Source: Planctomycetota bacterium
GTDB taxonomy: Bacteria; Planctomycetota; Phycisphaerae; Sedimentisphaerales; Anaerohalosphaeraceae
Direction: 5' to 3'
Assembly (NCBI GenBank): GCA_019456225.1
Contig: VRUI01000015.1
Location: 16,649 to 80,648 of the forward strand
Length of the DNA: 64,000 nt
In this document: piece by piece, positions 7,359 to 15,475 of the stretch
Layout: every line of letters starts with the position of its first letter
Position numbering within the stretch: the stretch's first letter is position 1
Program-made: the position numbers and the translations under genes
Notes under the pieces: model-generated
The model's input: only the letters and a program-made list of their open reading frames with translations
What the model was told of the DNA's origin: nothing
Database searches by the model: none

Positions 7359-7890
7359 GTTGCAACTCCTTTTCTGCTGCCGCAGACGTATCTTTTTTTG
7401 CCAGAACAAACATTGTCAGCAAAGCGGATATAAAAACCCCTACTGTCCCTCCAGACCCGGCAAGGAAAGGATAATTGGGGTTTACTAACATTTCTCCCTG
7501 CATAAATGGATGCATAGTGCCGCATGTATGAGAACATCGGAAACGAAATTTGCCAGGACGATCTGCCGTAAAAACAATTTCGTCTACTTCAGTAAATTCG
7601 CGACCTTGTGAAGGGTGCCGCATCTTTATTTTCTGGACACCTGGTTCAATTTGAGCGTCTATATCATACCCTTCGAGAAAAAAACCGTGAATCACATCAA
7701 GCGATGCCAGTTTGATATGGACCTCGTCACCTTTGTTGACCGAAATTTTTCCGGGTTCATAAGCATACTGCCTGGCCGTGATATAAAACTCTTTCTTCTC
7801 TCCCGACGATGATAAACCGGCAAATGATGGCGGGATAATCGCACAGATCAGAACTATCAGGATACAACTGACTGTAAGTTTCAATTTCAT
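7351..7890 (-). CDS. Exported CuA-type cupredoxin with C-terminal membrane anchor
   Basis: A 179-residue protein with a signal peptide (1-24), a cupredoxin domain (33-136) and a C-terminal membrane helix (about 143-165). Copper ligands are His68 (DVIHGFF) and Cys119, Cys123, His127 and Met130 in CSHTCGTMHPFM, the CuA spacing. It is a second, separate CuA-like protein in the same operon and differs from the downstream one in lacking cytochrome c. It overlaps the polyferredoxin gene by 8 bases, which points to a tight functional pair. It probably takes electrons from, or passes them to, the polyferredoxin on the outer face of the inner membrane. Confidence 0.8.
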   Translation of the reverse strand: MKLKLTVSCILIVLICAIIPPSFAGLSSSGEKKEFYITARQYAYEPGKISVNKGDEVHIKLASLDVIHGFFLEGYDIDAQIEPGVQKIKMRHPSQGREFTEVDEIVFTADRPGKFRFRCSHTCGTMHPFMQGEMLVNPNYPFLAGSGGTVGVFISALLTMFVLAKKDTSAAAEKELQHG

Positions 7891-7893
7891 AAT

Positions 7894-7977
7894 TTATTTT
7901 ATCCTTAACAAGCAAGACATAGCTAAAGCGGCCAACGCTAATAAAAAACCAAATGACACACTGCTAACAAAATACAT
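7894..7977 (-). CDS. Possible 27-residue single-span membrane peptide
   Basis: ATG 7977 lies 3 bases after the stop codon of the upstream cupredoxin, with AAAGG 9 nt upstream, and the frame stops 3 bases before the next start. The peptide is one hydrophobic helix (SFGFLLALAALAMSCLL) ending in basic RIK. Such tiny subunits occur in respiratory complexes (for example CcoQ- or CydX-like). No homology can be claimed, but the exact fit between two operon genes argues that it is translated. Confidence 0.45.
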   Translation of the reverse strand: MYFVSSVSFGFLLALAALAMSCLLRIK

Positions 7978-7980
7978 CGC

Positions 7981-8871
7981 TTAACCTTTCTTTTTGGCGT
8001 ACTTTGACTTGGTTATTTCAAGATCAGCTTTTGTTTTCTTGCCCTTTTCAACAACAACTTCTTTCTCTAACTCTTTAAGCTTGAGTTTTTTATGCCAGAT
8101 TTTTAATTTGTATTTCCCTGGCGGAACATTTTTAATTGTATACTTAGCCTTTTGAGTTTTCTCGTCAATTGAAGTCATCGTAAAAAACGGATTGTCAAGA
8201 ATCACAACATACGCCGCCATTTCCAGATGTAATTTACAAAGTACGATCATAGTATCAGGAGCGCCGTTTTTACCGGTTTTCTTGATGATCTTATGATGAT
8301 CATCATGCTTTTTTTCGAACTTGTGGCCACGCGATTCACCAGGCTTCCATGTACCAAGGTCTTTGGTTTTACCTGATTTGTCATTTACAAAGTATACGTT
8401 ATGTCTGTCATTGTCGGTATTGAGGAACTCTACATTTGTCCCCTTCTGGATGGACATAACATGTGGAATAAACACCAATCCTTTTTGATCCATCCGCACT
8501 TTCTTTATTGAAACCGGAAAATTATTATCACCAACTTTTTCAAGATAGACCACGACATCTTTGTAGCTTTTGGACCCCTTTGTTTTGACTTTCGTTTTGT
8601 AAATACTGATAGAACCGGTAATAGTCCCCGATGCTTGTCTAATTGCGGTCATGCATTGACATTTGGGTCCGCCGGTGCAATTGGAACACTTACAATTATC
8701 ACATTTTTTTTCTGGAACACATAGACAGGTGTCGCTTTGATAATCTACTCCAGGACAAACTGCAGGTTTGGAAGTATTACCGGCCTCTTTTGCAGAAGCA
8801 ACTGTCATACTGAAAAACCCGGTAACAAGAACGACCACACAAATACTGAATATATATCTTACTGATTTCAT
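7981..8871 (-). CDS. Exported cupredoxin with Cys-rich metallothionein-like N-terminus
   Basis: A 296-residue exported protein. After the signal peptide (1-27), residues 39-73 contain nine cysteines in CxC and CxxC pairs (CLCVPEKKCDNCKCSNC), like a metallothionein or a multi-Cu(I) site. Residues 130-225 form a plastocyanin-like domain with His157 (DRHNVYF), Cys212, His215 and Met218 (LCKLHLEM), a complete type 1 copper ligand set. The C-terminal 70 residues form a Lys-rich carboxypeptidase-regulatory-like beta domain. It sits second in the sigma-54-controlled region. It could be a blue-copper electron carrier and a copper store in one chain. Confidence 0.75.
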   Translation of the reverse strand: MKSVRYIFSICVVVLVTGFFSMTVASAKEAGNTSKPAVCPGVDYQSDTCLCVPEKKCDNCKCSNCTGGPKCQCMTAIRQASGTITGSISIYKTKVKTKGSKSYKDVVVYLEKVGDNNFPVSIKKVRMDQKGLVFIPHVMSIQKGTNVEFLNTDNDRHNVYFVNDKSGKTKDLGTWKPGESRGHKFEKKHDDHHKIIKKTGKNGAPDTMIVLCKLHLEMAAYVVILDNPFFTMTSIDEKTQKAKYTIKNVPPGKYKLKIWHKKLKLKELEKEVVVEKGKKTKADLEITKSKYAKKKG

Positions 8872-8883
8872 TGTTTAATTCCC

Positions 8884-8930
8884 CTTAAAAAAACAGAGCA
8901 GGCAAGAGGCCGCTTTAGCCTCCTGCCTGC
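8884..8930 (-). terminator. Hairpin plus T-tract after the outer-membrane cytochrome gene
   Basis: GCAGGCA (8898-8904) pairs with TGCCTGC (8924-8930), and the inner AGAGGC/GCCTCC extends the stem. On the minus strand the stem is followed by CTGTTTTTTT. It is a convincing Rho-independent terminator or attenuator between the porin-cytochrome gene and the cupredoxin operon. Confidence 0.7.
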
Positions 8931-8977
8931 ATCTGTATCATAACACTTTAGTTTGAGTATATTTGTTAATTACATTA

Positions 8978-10450
8978 TTAAAAAGCAAATCTAAGAGAGG
9001 CAATAAATTTGCTGTTGTCATCGTTTGAAGCCTCTCTGTCATCGTCAGTGAAGAATATCCCTTCCAGACCTAGACTAACATTAGCACGAAGCAACATCTT
9101 TGTTCCAACAACTATACGGCTTTGATCTATACCATTGGGGAATGAGGCTTCGTCATCTGTAGTTACTGCGGCTGGCAGATTAGAGAACTTTGTCGATTCA
9201 TATCTTGCATAAGGAATCAACCATGGTTTGGCGAAATAATTTGCCTCAACAAACCAGCTCTTTGAATCCACAGAACCATTACTGACGGCTCCGAATGGAT
9301 TCTCGTTTTTGCCAAAGATATAACCACCGCCCAATTGTAAATCTCCTGTTCTCCAGAGAATACCAGGACCAATACGCCAGAACCTGTCAACCTGTTTAGA
9401 TTCAAAATCTTCAGATGTATTTACTTGCGCATTGCCATAGTAACCAAACAGAGAGAGTGTTAACGAGTCATCACGCCAGGGATCTGATGCGGCGCCAAGG
9501 TCATCACCATCTCCCATACCGGAGCCATCAAAGCCGATTCCACCCATCTTATACGCCAATTGCAGGTAGACGTCCTTCTCGGAGTTGTTATCATTAAATT
9601 TGTTACCATTACCATTGGTTGCACCGACCGCATATCGCCATCGTTTACCAAAACCGTTAAGTTCAATACCCGGTTGAGCATGCAGGTTAAATGGATTGCC
9701 ATCAAGTTCAACGTCAAGGTCTTCATCGCCTGTAGTTGCAAATGCAATGTTGTGACCCGTTAAGGCTGGTATTGTTGCTCCATACAAATAATTGGAAATT
9801 GAAAATCGGTTGTGGCCTCTGTGCGTAAACAGCCCGATTTCCTGCATTCCGATACTGCCCACTCGAATATTATACAGGTTTTGCTTTCCGAAAAGGTTTT
9901 CAAACTGTATCCACCCTGAAAGGTCAGTATTCGTTCCTTCTGCCGTTACCGCACCGCCGTGATGACCGCCGCCGCCGGCACCTTGACGTTCAAAAGATAA
10001 CTCAACGAAAGCTGACATATTATCACCAAAAGCACCTGCACCGAGTATTTTTCCTAAACTCGGCGTATTAAACTCAGAGCGAGAAGCTTTCGTTCCGCCT
10101 ATGTCATAAGTGTAATCATTTTCGAGAGTAATGCTGATAGGCGGCAATCCGGGTATATCGCTGGGCCAAATGGCGTTTGGCCAAAGACGTTTGTAAGCTT
10201 CGTCGCCCATTTCCACAGGCTCATCTTTTATGTAAAGTTCATCATCGGCAAACTTATACCCATTGAGCCTGAAAGCTTCACCCACGCCGTTAAGTCTTGG
10301 ATACGCCTCATGACATGTCGCACAACTGGTCTTATACTTTCTGGCAAAAACCGGAATCGCCTGTGCACTTTCCGAAAATATAGCAATTACCACACCAACC
10401 AGCAACAGCCCCAACAAACGACTGTTCCATTTAAACCCATTACTTCTCAT
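8978..10450 (-). CDS. Outer-membrane porin-like protein with N-terminal c-type heme
   Basis: A 490-residue exported protein. The signal peptide (1-31, ending SAQA) is followed by CATCH (43-47), a single c-type heme site. The remainder is rich in alternating polar/hydrophobic strands and Gly/Asn turns and ends in Phe (SLRFAF), as expected of an outer-membrane beta-barrel. The phrase YPRLNGVGEAFRLNGYKF after the heme is typical of a family of porin-cytochromes annotated as unknown. ATG 10450 has AAAGGAA upstream. It is the first gene behind the sigma-54 promoter at 10549-10564. Likely role: carrying electrons, or a redox-active substrate, through the outer membrane. The electron-conduit idea is inference. 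Confidence 0.75.
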   Translation of the reverse strand: MRSNGFKWNSRLLGLLLVGVVIAIFSESAQAIPVFARKYKTSCATCHEAYPRLNGVGEAFRLNGYKFADDELYIKDEPVEMGDEAYKRLWPNAIWPSDIPGLPPISITLENDYTYDIGGTKASRSEFNTPSLGKILGAGAFGDNMSAFVELSFERQGAGGGGHHGGAVTAEGTNTDLSGWIQFENLFGKQNLYNIRVGSIGMQEIGLFTHRGHNRFSISNYLYGATIPALTGHNIAFATTGDEDLDVELDGNPFNLHAQPGIELNGFGKRWRYAVGATNGNGNKFNDNNSEKDVYLQLAYKMGGIGFDGSGMGDGDDLGAASDPWRDDSLTLSLFGYYGNAQVNTSEDFESKQVDRFWRIGPGILWRTGDLQLGGGYIFGKNENPFGAVSNGSVDSKSWFVEANYFAKPWLIPYARYESTKFSNLPAAVTTDDEASFPNGIDQSRIVVGTKMLLRANVSLGLEGIFFTDDDREASNDDNSKFIASLRFAF

Positions 10451-10548
10451 AACAATTCCTTTCCAAATAATAATTAGAAAGGGAGCCCCAAAAGGCCCCC
10501 TAAATACAGTAACGCACTGCACTAACGTGAAACGTAGTGTTTCTAATT

Positions 10549-10564
10549 AGCAATTGGCGTGCCA
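10549..10564 (-). promoter_or_regulatory. Consensus sigma-54 (-24/-12) promoter
   Basis: On the minus strand TGGCACG-CCAA-TTGCT matches the sigma-54 consensus at every position, about 100 bases upstream of the porin-cytochrome start. The NtrC-type activator encoded just upstream has GAFTGA, the sigma-54 contact loop, which makes the pairing convincing. Confidence 0.85.
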
Positions 10565-10679
10565 AAATGCTATGCGAAATGAGCTTATTGCTAAAACACG
10601 CTTTATAGAGTTGAAAGCCTGCAAAAAATGAAAAGTGTTATTTTTTGTTTTCTGAAGAAACCATGAGAGGATCCAAACC

Positions 10680-10729
10680 CTTGCAGTTTTGCAAGAGCTT
10701 GAAAGTGCAAAGTCTTGCAAAACTGCAAG
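10680..10729. promoter_or_regulatory. Paired palindromic activator sites upstream of the sigma-54 promoter
   Basis: CTTGCAGTTTTGCAAG (10680-10695) and CTTGCAAAACTGCAAG (10714-10729) are each near-palindromic and are inverted copies of one another. Their centres are 34 bases apart, about three helical turns, and 115-180 bases upstream of the -24 element. This is the expected geometry of an enhancer for an NtrC-family regulator, here probably the one at 10804-12168. Confidence 0.7.
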
Positions 10730-10803
10730 ACTGAATATCTATTAGAAATGACTATTGAGAACTATCAATGTGTTTTTGACTGAAGATTTATTAAAATGTT
10801 TTT

Positions 10804-12168
10804 TTATGAAGAACTGTTATTTATCATACCAAGATCAGCCATCTTACGATAAAGTGTCGATGCGTTAATACCAAGCCTTCTTGAGCATTCCTCTTTGTTT
10901 CCTCCAGCCGCCGATAAAACTCGTCGAATGTGCTCTTTTTCATATGCCGCCACAGAAATACGAAGATCATCTGAATTCTTTGGAAATTCAACAGAGCCTG
11001 CAATTTGAGGCGGCAATTCAGCAGGTGTAATAAACTCACCCGTTGCCAGAATCATCGCCCGTTCTATCACGTTTCTTAATTCACGGACATTTCCAGGCCA
11101 ACTGTAAGATAATATCATTCGAATTGCATCATTATCCAACCCGCGGCAATTACGCTTTAGTTCCTTGTTGAGTTTTTTGAGCAAATGTTCACAAAGCAAG
11201 GCAATATCGTCACGCCGTTTTTTTAGAGAGGGAACATGGATTTCAAAAACCGCGAGCCGAAAATACAGATCCTGACGAAACTGACCTGACTGAACAAGTT
11301 CTTCAAGATTCTTGTTTGTACTGGCCATAAACCGTGCTTTAGCAGGTATACTTTTTTTGCCTCCAACACGAATAAATTCCCTTTCTTCCACAACCCGAAG
11401 CAGCTTACTCTGAAGAACCAACGGCATTTCTCCAATCTCATCGAGTAGAATTGTGCCACTGCCTGCAATCTCGAAAAAACCTTCCCTCTCAGTGTCCGCT
11501 CCGGTAAAAGCACCTTTAGTATGGCCAAACAATTCGCTTTCCAGGAGATGTTCGGGGATACCGGCACAATTTATGGCAACGAATGGCTCCTGGGCCGATG
11601 CACTGTTTTTGTGAATTGATCTTGCAACAAGTTCTTTACCCGTTCCAGATGCTCCTGTGATAAGAACAGTAGTTGTCGTGGTGGAAACTTTTCTTATCAG
11701 TTCACGCACCTTTTGCATCTGTCCGCTCTCTCCGATAAGTAATGACCCTTCTATTTCCCGGTGCAATTGCCGTTTTAGAAATCTTATCTCGCGATTTAGA
11801 AGCTTGTGATCAATAAGACGTTCGATTTTCAGCAGAACATCTTCGATTAGTAAAGGTTTCATAATATAATCAGATGCACCTCTGCGAAAAGCCTCTACAG
11901 CAGTATCAATAGTCCCATAGGCCGTAATCATAATAACAAAACATTCAGGGCAAATACGTAATAACTCGCCAAGTAGCTCGATACCATTTTGACCCGGCAT
12001 TACTATATCGCATAAAATAACATCGGGACCAAATTCTTCTGCAACTGTAAGCCCCATATTGCCGTCTACTGCTGTTTTGCAGTCATATCCCCTTCTGGAA
12101 AGCAACTTTGCCAGGTCTTCACGAAACAGATTTTCATCGTCTATTACAAGTATCTTCGCAGGCATCAT
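10804..12168 (-). CDS. NtrC-family sigma-54-dependent response regulator
   Basis: A 454-residue regulator with three domains. The receiver (1-120) has the acidic pocket and phospho-acceptor Asp54 (ILCDIVMPG). The AAA+ domain (140-380) has Walker A GASGTGKE, the sigma-54 loop GAFTGA and Walker B GTILLDEIGE. The Fis-type helix-turn-helix at the C-terminus contains CSRRLGINASTLYRKM. AGGAG precedes the start, and the gene begins 14 bases after the kinase stop, so they form a two-component pair. The likely target is the sigma-54 promoter at 10549-10564 with palindromes at 10680-10729, driving the porin-cytochrome gene and perhaps the downstream cupredoxin operon. Confidence 0.93.
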   Translation of the reverse strand: MMPAKILVIDDENLFREDLAKLLSRRGYDCKTAVDGNMGLTVAEEFGPDVILCDIVMPGQNGIELLGELLRICPECFVIMITAYGTIDTAVEAFRRGASDYIMKPLLIEDVLLKIERLIDHKLLNREIRFLKRQLHREIEGSLLIGESGQMQKVRELIRKVSTTTTTVLITGASGTGKELVARSIHKNSASAQEPFVAINCAGIPEHLLESELFGHTKGAFTGADTEREGFFEIAGSGTILLDEIGEMPLVLQSKLLRVVEEREFIRVGGKKSIPAKARFMASTNKNLEELVQSGQFRQDLYFRLAVFEIHVPSLKKRRDDIALLCEHLLKKLNKELKRNCRGLDNDAIRMILSYSWPGNVRELRNVIERAMILATGEFITPAELPPQIAGSVEFPKNSDDLRISVAAYEKEHIRRVLSAAGGNKEECSRRLGINASTLYRKMADLGMINNSSS

Positions 12169-12182
12169 CTTGACTCCTAATA

Positions 12183-14162
12183 TTATGTTTCCGTTGTATC
12201 GCTTTGCATTTTAGCAGATCGTACCGGCAAAATCACTGTTATAATGGTCCCAACCCCAACTTTACTTTTAACTTCAATCCTTCCGTCATGAGCATTGATG
12301 ATATTATAGGCTATATAAAGGCCCAGCCCCAATCCCTGCTGCTTGGTACTGAAAAACGGCGTAAATATTTTTGCGACAACCTCTTCACTCATACCCTCGC
12401 CTGTATCAGAGAATGAAACTTTTATTTCGCCACGGATAACTTTTGTCCTTACCGAAAGCGCCCCTCCCTGTGGCATTTTCTCCAAGGCATTTAATCCAAG
12501 ATTCAAAAACATCTGCAGTAATTCATCTCTCGATCCAGTGGTTTGTAACATCGCATCATCCAGATCGGATTCTATTCGGCAGTTTGTTACATGTCGATCC
12601 AGCCTGAGCATATCCAGGGTTTCGTTTATGATCAAATTGATATCGCAACTACTCCACTGACTTTTGCCAGGTCGAGCTATTTGAGAAACACCGTGCAGGA
12701 TGCTGCTGATACGATCAATTTCTTTTTCAAGCAATTTAATGCTTTCCTGTAGAAAACCTTCGTCATGCACTTCCTCCAACAGCCGCAGGCGGGTTGAAAT
12801 AGAAGCCAGAGGATTTCCAATTTCATGAGCTACCCCGGCAGCCATCACACCAAGAGCAGCCATTTTGGATGAATGCATCATTTCCGCTTCGAGAAGCTTT
12901 TGCTCAGTTACGTCCTGCACAAGTTCGACAACTTGATACACATCTCCATTATTCTCAACTATAGGTGCTACTGTTACCTGAAATATATATTTGTTGCCAT
13001 CTGAGCTAATACGCTGTCGTTCTACTACACGAATCTGCCCGTCTTTAAATGTTTTAACCGCAGGACCTTTATCGCCACCAATCCATTTCGCTAGTATATG
13101 AGATGCTTGCTTAGGAGTTGAACCTGTTAAACCTAACCATTTTCGAATTTGGTTGTTCAACCATAAAGGACGCAGATGTCTGTCCAAAATTGTAAATCCT
13201 GCTCCGCTTGCCTGAAGAACACGTTTTAAACGCTGCCCTATAACCCTGGCATGTCGTTCCTCTGAGCGAAGCCTGTCTGTAATACTTGTGGTGAAATATG
13301 CCGTTAAAGACATTATAATAAACTGCAAACCCACTATACTGCTAACATATAATATTTTATGTGCCGCATGAGCAATTTCTTCACCTTCATCCTCATGCGG
13401 AAAAATCGCCAGTGTATAGTGATCTATGACTTCTGACATCTCCAGAAAAGCCATAGCAGTAAATAAAAGTGTTGCAATTATCACGATTGCATAACATTTT
13501 CGCCTATCCAAAAGTATGCCGCCGATTATGACATGAAAAATATATGTCAAAAACAACGGATTCTCGATCCCGCCGGAGTAGTGCAGCATTACAGTTAAAA
13601 TAACAAGATCCGAAACTGTCTGTATTTCACGAAGATACAAAGTTAGCAATCGACGCTGAAGCAGAAAAGTGTAAATAAGATTTGAGACAACAAGAAATGC
13701 TACAGATATCAACAGTGGCCAGAAAACTCTTTCTTCCAGATAGCCTAGTATTTTAATTGTTATAACTATCAATGCAATTGAAACAATACAAGCCAGCCAT
13801 CGCATTTTGACAAACCAGATGTTAAAATGAATGACTCGATGACGAGAAATATGTTCCTCTCTCCGCAGTTCGATAGGCTCAATTTTAGTTCTGGGAAATA
13901 TTGAGCCGCCTTTTCTTAAAATATACCATCCAACTAAAAATGCTACAATTATAGAAGTACCGATTCCTCGGATTATATGCAGCAAATGCAAGGTGCTGGC
14001 CGCGACTTCATTAAGCCACATTCGCTCGACGAACTCATAAGAAAAGAATATAAATGATATGACACCCAGAGCAATAAAAGACACAGCCCAGGGGAATTGC
14101 GGTCTTCTCCTGCCAGAAAATTCAGGATTTACCCGCCGGTCGTTGCGTGACTTACTCACCAT
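12183..14162 (-). CDS. Membrane histidine kinase with PAS domain
   Basis: A 659-residue kinase. Residues 25-290 hold about eight membrane helices without a large periplasmic loop, so the signal is probably sensed in or near the membrane. One loop carries an acidic/His patch (FPHEDEGEEIAHAAHK) that could bind metal. A PAS domain (about 310-420) is followed by a dimerisation H-box (GVAHEIGNPLASIS) and an HATPase domain (N-box NLGLNALEKM, G boxes DTGEGM and GLGLGLY). It is NtrB/ZraS-like in its catalytic core. GGAGAG lies upstream of ATG, and the promoter at 14317-14345 drives the pair. The stimulus is unknown; redox state or copper are guesses from the regulated genes. Confidence 0.92.
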   Translation of the reverse strand: MVSKSRNDRRVNPEFSGRRRPQFPWAVSFIALGVISFIFFSYEFVERMWLNEVAASTLHLLHIIRGIGTSIIVAFLVGWYILRKGGSIFPRTKIEPIELRREEHISRHRVIHFNIWFVKMRWLACIVSIALIVITIKILGYLEERVFWPLLISVAFLVVSNLIYTFLLQRRLLTLYLREIQTVSDLVILTVMLHYSGGIENPLFLTYIFHVIIGGILLDRRKCYAIVIIATLLFTAMAFLEMSEVIDHYTLAIFPHEDEGEEIAHAAHKILYVSSIVGLQFIIMSLTAYFTTSITDRLRSEERHARVIGQRLKRVLQASGAGFTILDRHLRPLWLNNQIRKWLGLTGSTPKQASHILAKWIGGDKGPAVKTFKDGQIRVVERQRISSDGNKYIFQVTVAPIVENNGDVYQVVELVQDVTEQKLLEAEMMHSSKMAALGVMAAGVAHEIGNPLASISTRLRLLEEVHDEGFLQESIKLLEKEIDRISSILHGVSQIARPGKSQWSSCDINLIINETLDMLRLDRHVTNCRIESDLDDAMLQTTGSRDELLQMFLNLGLNALEKMPQGGALSVRTKVIRGEIKVSFSDTGEGMSEEVVAKIFTPFFSTKQQGLGLGLYIAYNIINAHDGRIEVKSKVGVGTIITVILPVRSAKMQSDTTET

Positions 14163-14316
14163 TTGCTCTCCAAAGTATTTTTCTAAATCGAAAAACAGTT
14201 ATTGTTGAAGGTTGACGAAATATGCTTCCACTCAAAGATACGTGGTGCTTTGAACAAAGACTTCAGGATGTTTCCAGTGATAGCATCCAACGTTCTTTAA
14301 CATCAATTACACATTA

Positions 14317-14345
14317 AGTATAGTGAAAACAGTGCACAGGGTCAA
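14317..14345 (-). promoter_or_regulatory. Sigma-70-type promoter of the two-component operon
   Basis: On the minus strand TTGACC, a 17-base spacer and TATACT, about 155 bases upstream of the kinase start. The rest of 14163-14422 shows no gene. Confidence 0.65.
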
Positions 14346-14422
14346 GATTATTCATTTTTCAACCACAAACGAGAATATACAAATCAATTGCTATTGTATC
14401 GACAATTCCCCCCCATCCGGTG

Positions 14423-14692
14423 TCAAACAGCGTGCCTTAAATAAACGGCATTAAAAAATGCTGGGGCTCCGTAATCCAGAACACACAGCCATCCACTGTC
14501 GATCGCAAAGCTAATAAAACTATCCAAGTCGTTGGCGGCCTCGTCAGCCAGCCCCTGATTGCATTCCGTATAGATTGCGGTGGCATTGATGTTAGCATGC
14601 CCCAGAGCAGCCCCAACTGATTCATTTCCAAATTCCTTCCGAACTTTGGTGCATCGATTTGCCTTAGTTGGTTGGCAACTATGCGACAGTCG
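14423..14692 (-). pseudogene. C-terminal fragment of a tyrosine integrase
   Basis: A frame ending at 14423 encodes HSCQPTKANRCTKVRKEF followed by SVGAALGHANINATAIYTE, the end of a phage-type tyrosine recombinase with the LGH motif and catalytic Tyr. The HxLR motif is corrupted (HSCQ), and no N-terminal or core domain precedes it. It lies 150 bases from a tRNA 3' fragment and on the same strand as another integrase remnant, marking an old integration site. Confidence 0.65.
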
Positions 14693-14840
14693 AAAAAAAA
14701 CGTATAACTTTGCGTATAACTTTTGACTTTTTCGGTGGGACAGATTAGAATAGTATGCAATACATTGGAACTCGTAAAGGGTTATGCAATAAAAAGTTAA
14801 GAGTCATAAAGTGTTTATGGCAAAAGGTTTACAAGAGGCT

Positions 14841-14891
14841 TTGTTTCGCCTCCGAAGCCAAAGGTTGCAGGTTCGAACCCTGCCGGGGATA
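14841..14891 (+). other. 3' half of tRNA-Arg(CCG): probable attachment-site remnant
   Basis: The stretch contains an anticodon-loop-like CCTCCGAAG, a perfect T-arm GCAGGTTCGAACCCTGC (14867-14883) and acceptor-3' CGGGGAT. No matching 5' acceptor (ATCCCCG) or D-arm lies in the 80 bases upstream, so this is not a complete tRNA gene. Such truncated tRNA 3' ends are typical att copies left by tyrosine-integrase elements. The orientation puts the inserted DNA at lower coordinates and the chromosome at higher ones. Confidence 0.6.
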
Positions 14892-14947
14892 TTTGTTTTG
14901 GGCTGAAAAGCCCGTTTTTGTGGGTATGAGGGAGGGTTTTGGATTTT

Positions 14948-15328
14948 CTATAATTCCGGTTGATTTCCGTTCTCTGTGCCCAACTTGGCTAAGTAAATGG
15001 CATAGTTGGAATCGACTTCAGTTACATCTATTCCATCGGTACCAGTTGCTTTTTGACTTTCCGTATTAGCTGGTTTCAATAAATCCGGCAAAGCCTCTAC
15101 AGCAGACCTCTCATGCTCCGCGACGCCATGCGTATCCGGCCTTTGGCTTGCCGATTTTGTACTTACCAAATCCTCGATATTCCGTCCAAAGTCCTCTGTT
15201 CGCCGCTTATTCTCAAAGCCGGGTATCCTGTGGCGAGCTCCTGCATGGTCAACAAAGTCGATATACCACTTCTTGCTTTTCTGTGTTTCGCCCGATTTGT
15301 TTTTAAACTGTGCTTTAAAGACTCGCAT
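14948..15328 (-). pseudogene. Tyrosine integrase with catalytic core deleted
   Basis: Residues 1-65 (MRVFKAQFKNKSGETQKS, WYIDF, HRIPGFENKRRTEDFGR) match the N-terminal arm-binding domain of planctomycete-type phage integrases. After QRPD the protein jumps to a tail-like segment (ATGTDG, YLAKLGTENGNQ) and stops at 126 residues. The core with Arg, His and Tyr is missing, so it cannot recombine DNA. It lies about 150 bases from the 3' end of tRNA-Arg(ACG). Confidence 0.55.
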
Positions 15329-15475
15329 TTCCACAAATCGGCGTTTCAAAGGGTTGTTATGTAACAGCCTCATTTACCGGAAGACTCAAAGTTATATTCA
15401 AAGTTATACGCCATAAAAAACGCGTCAAATCAAAAAAAGCCGCCATAAACCTAGTGTTTATAACGACTTACAAAA

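Noticed and set aside
14437..14760. 107-codon minus-strand frame at the island edge
   Set aside because: The neighbouring frame encodes the recognisable integrase C-terminus; this one is its shadow.
14841..14891. Complete tRNA gene
   Set aside because: T-arm and acceptor 3' strand are good, but no D-arm or matching 5' acceptor strand lies upstream, so only a fragment is claimed.
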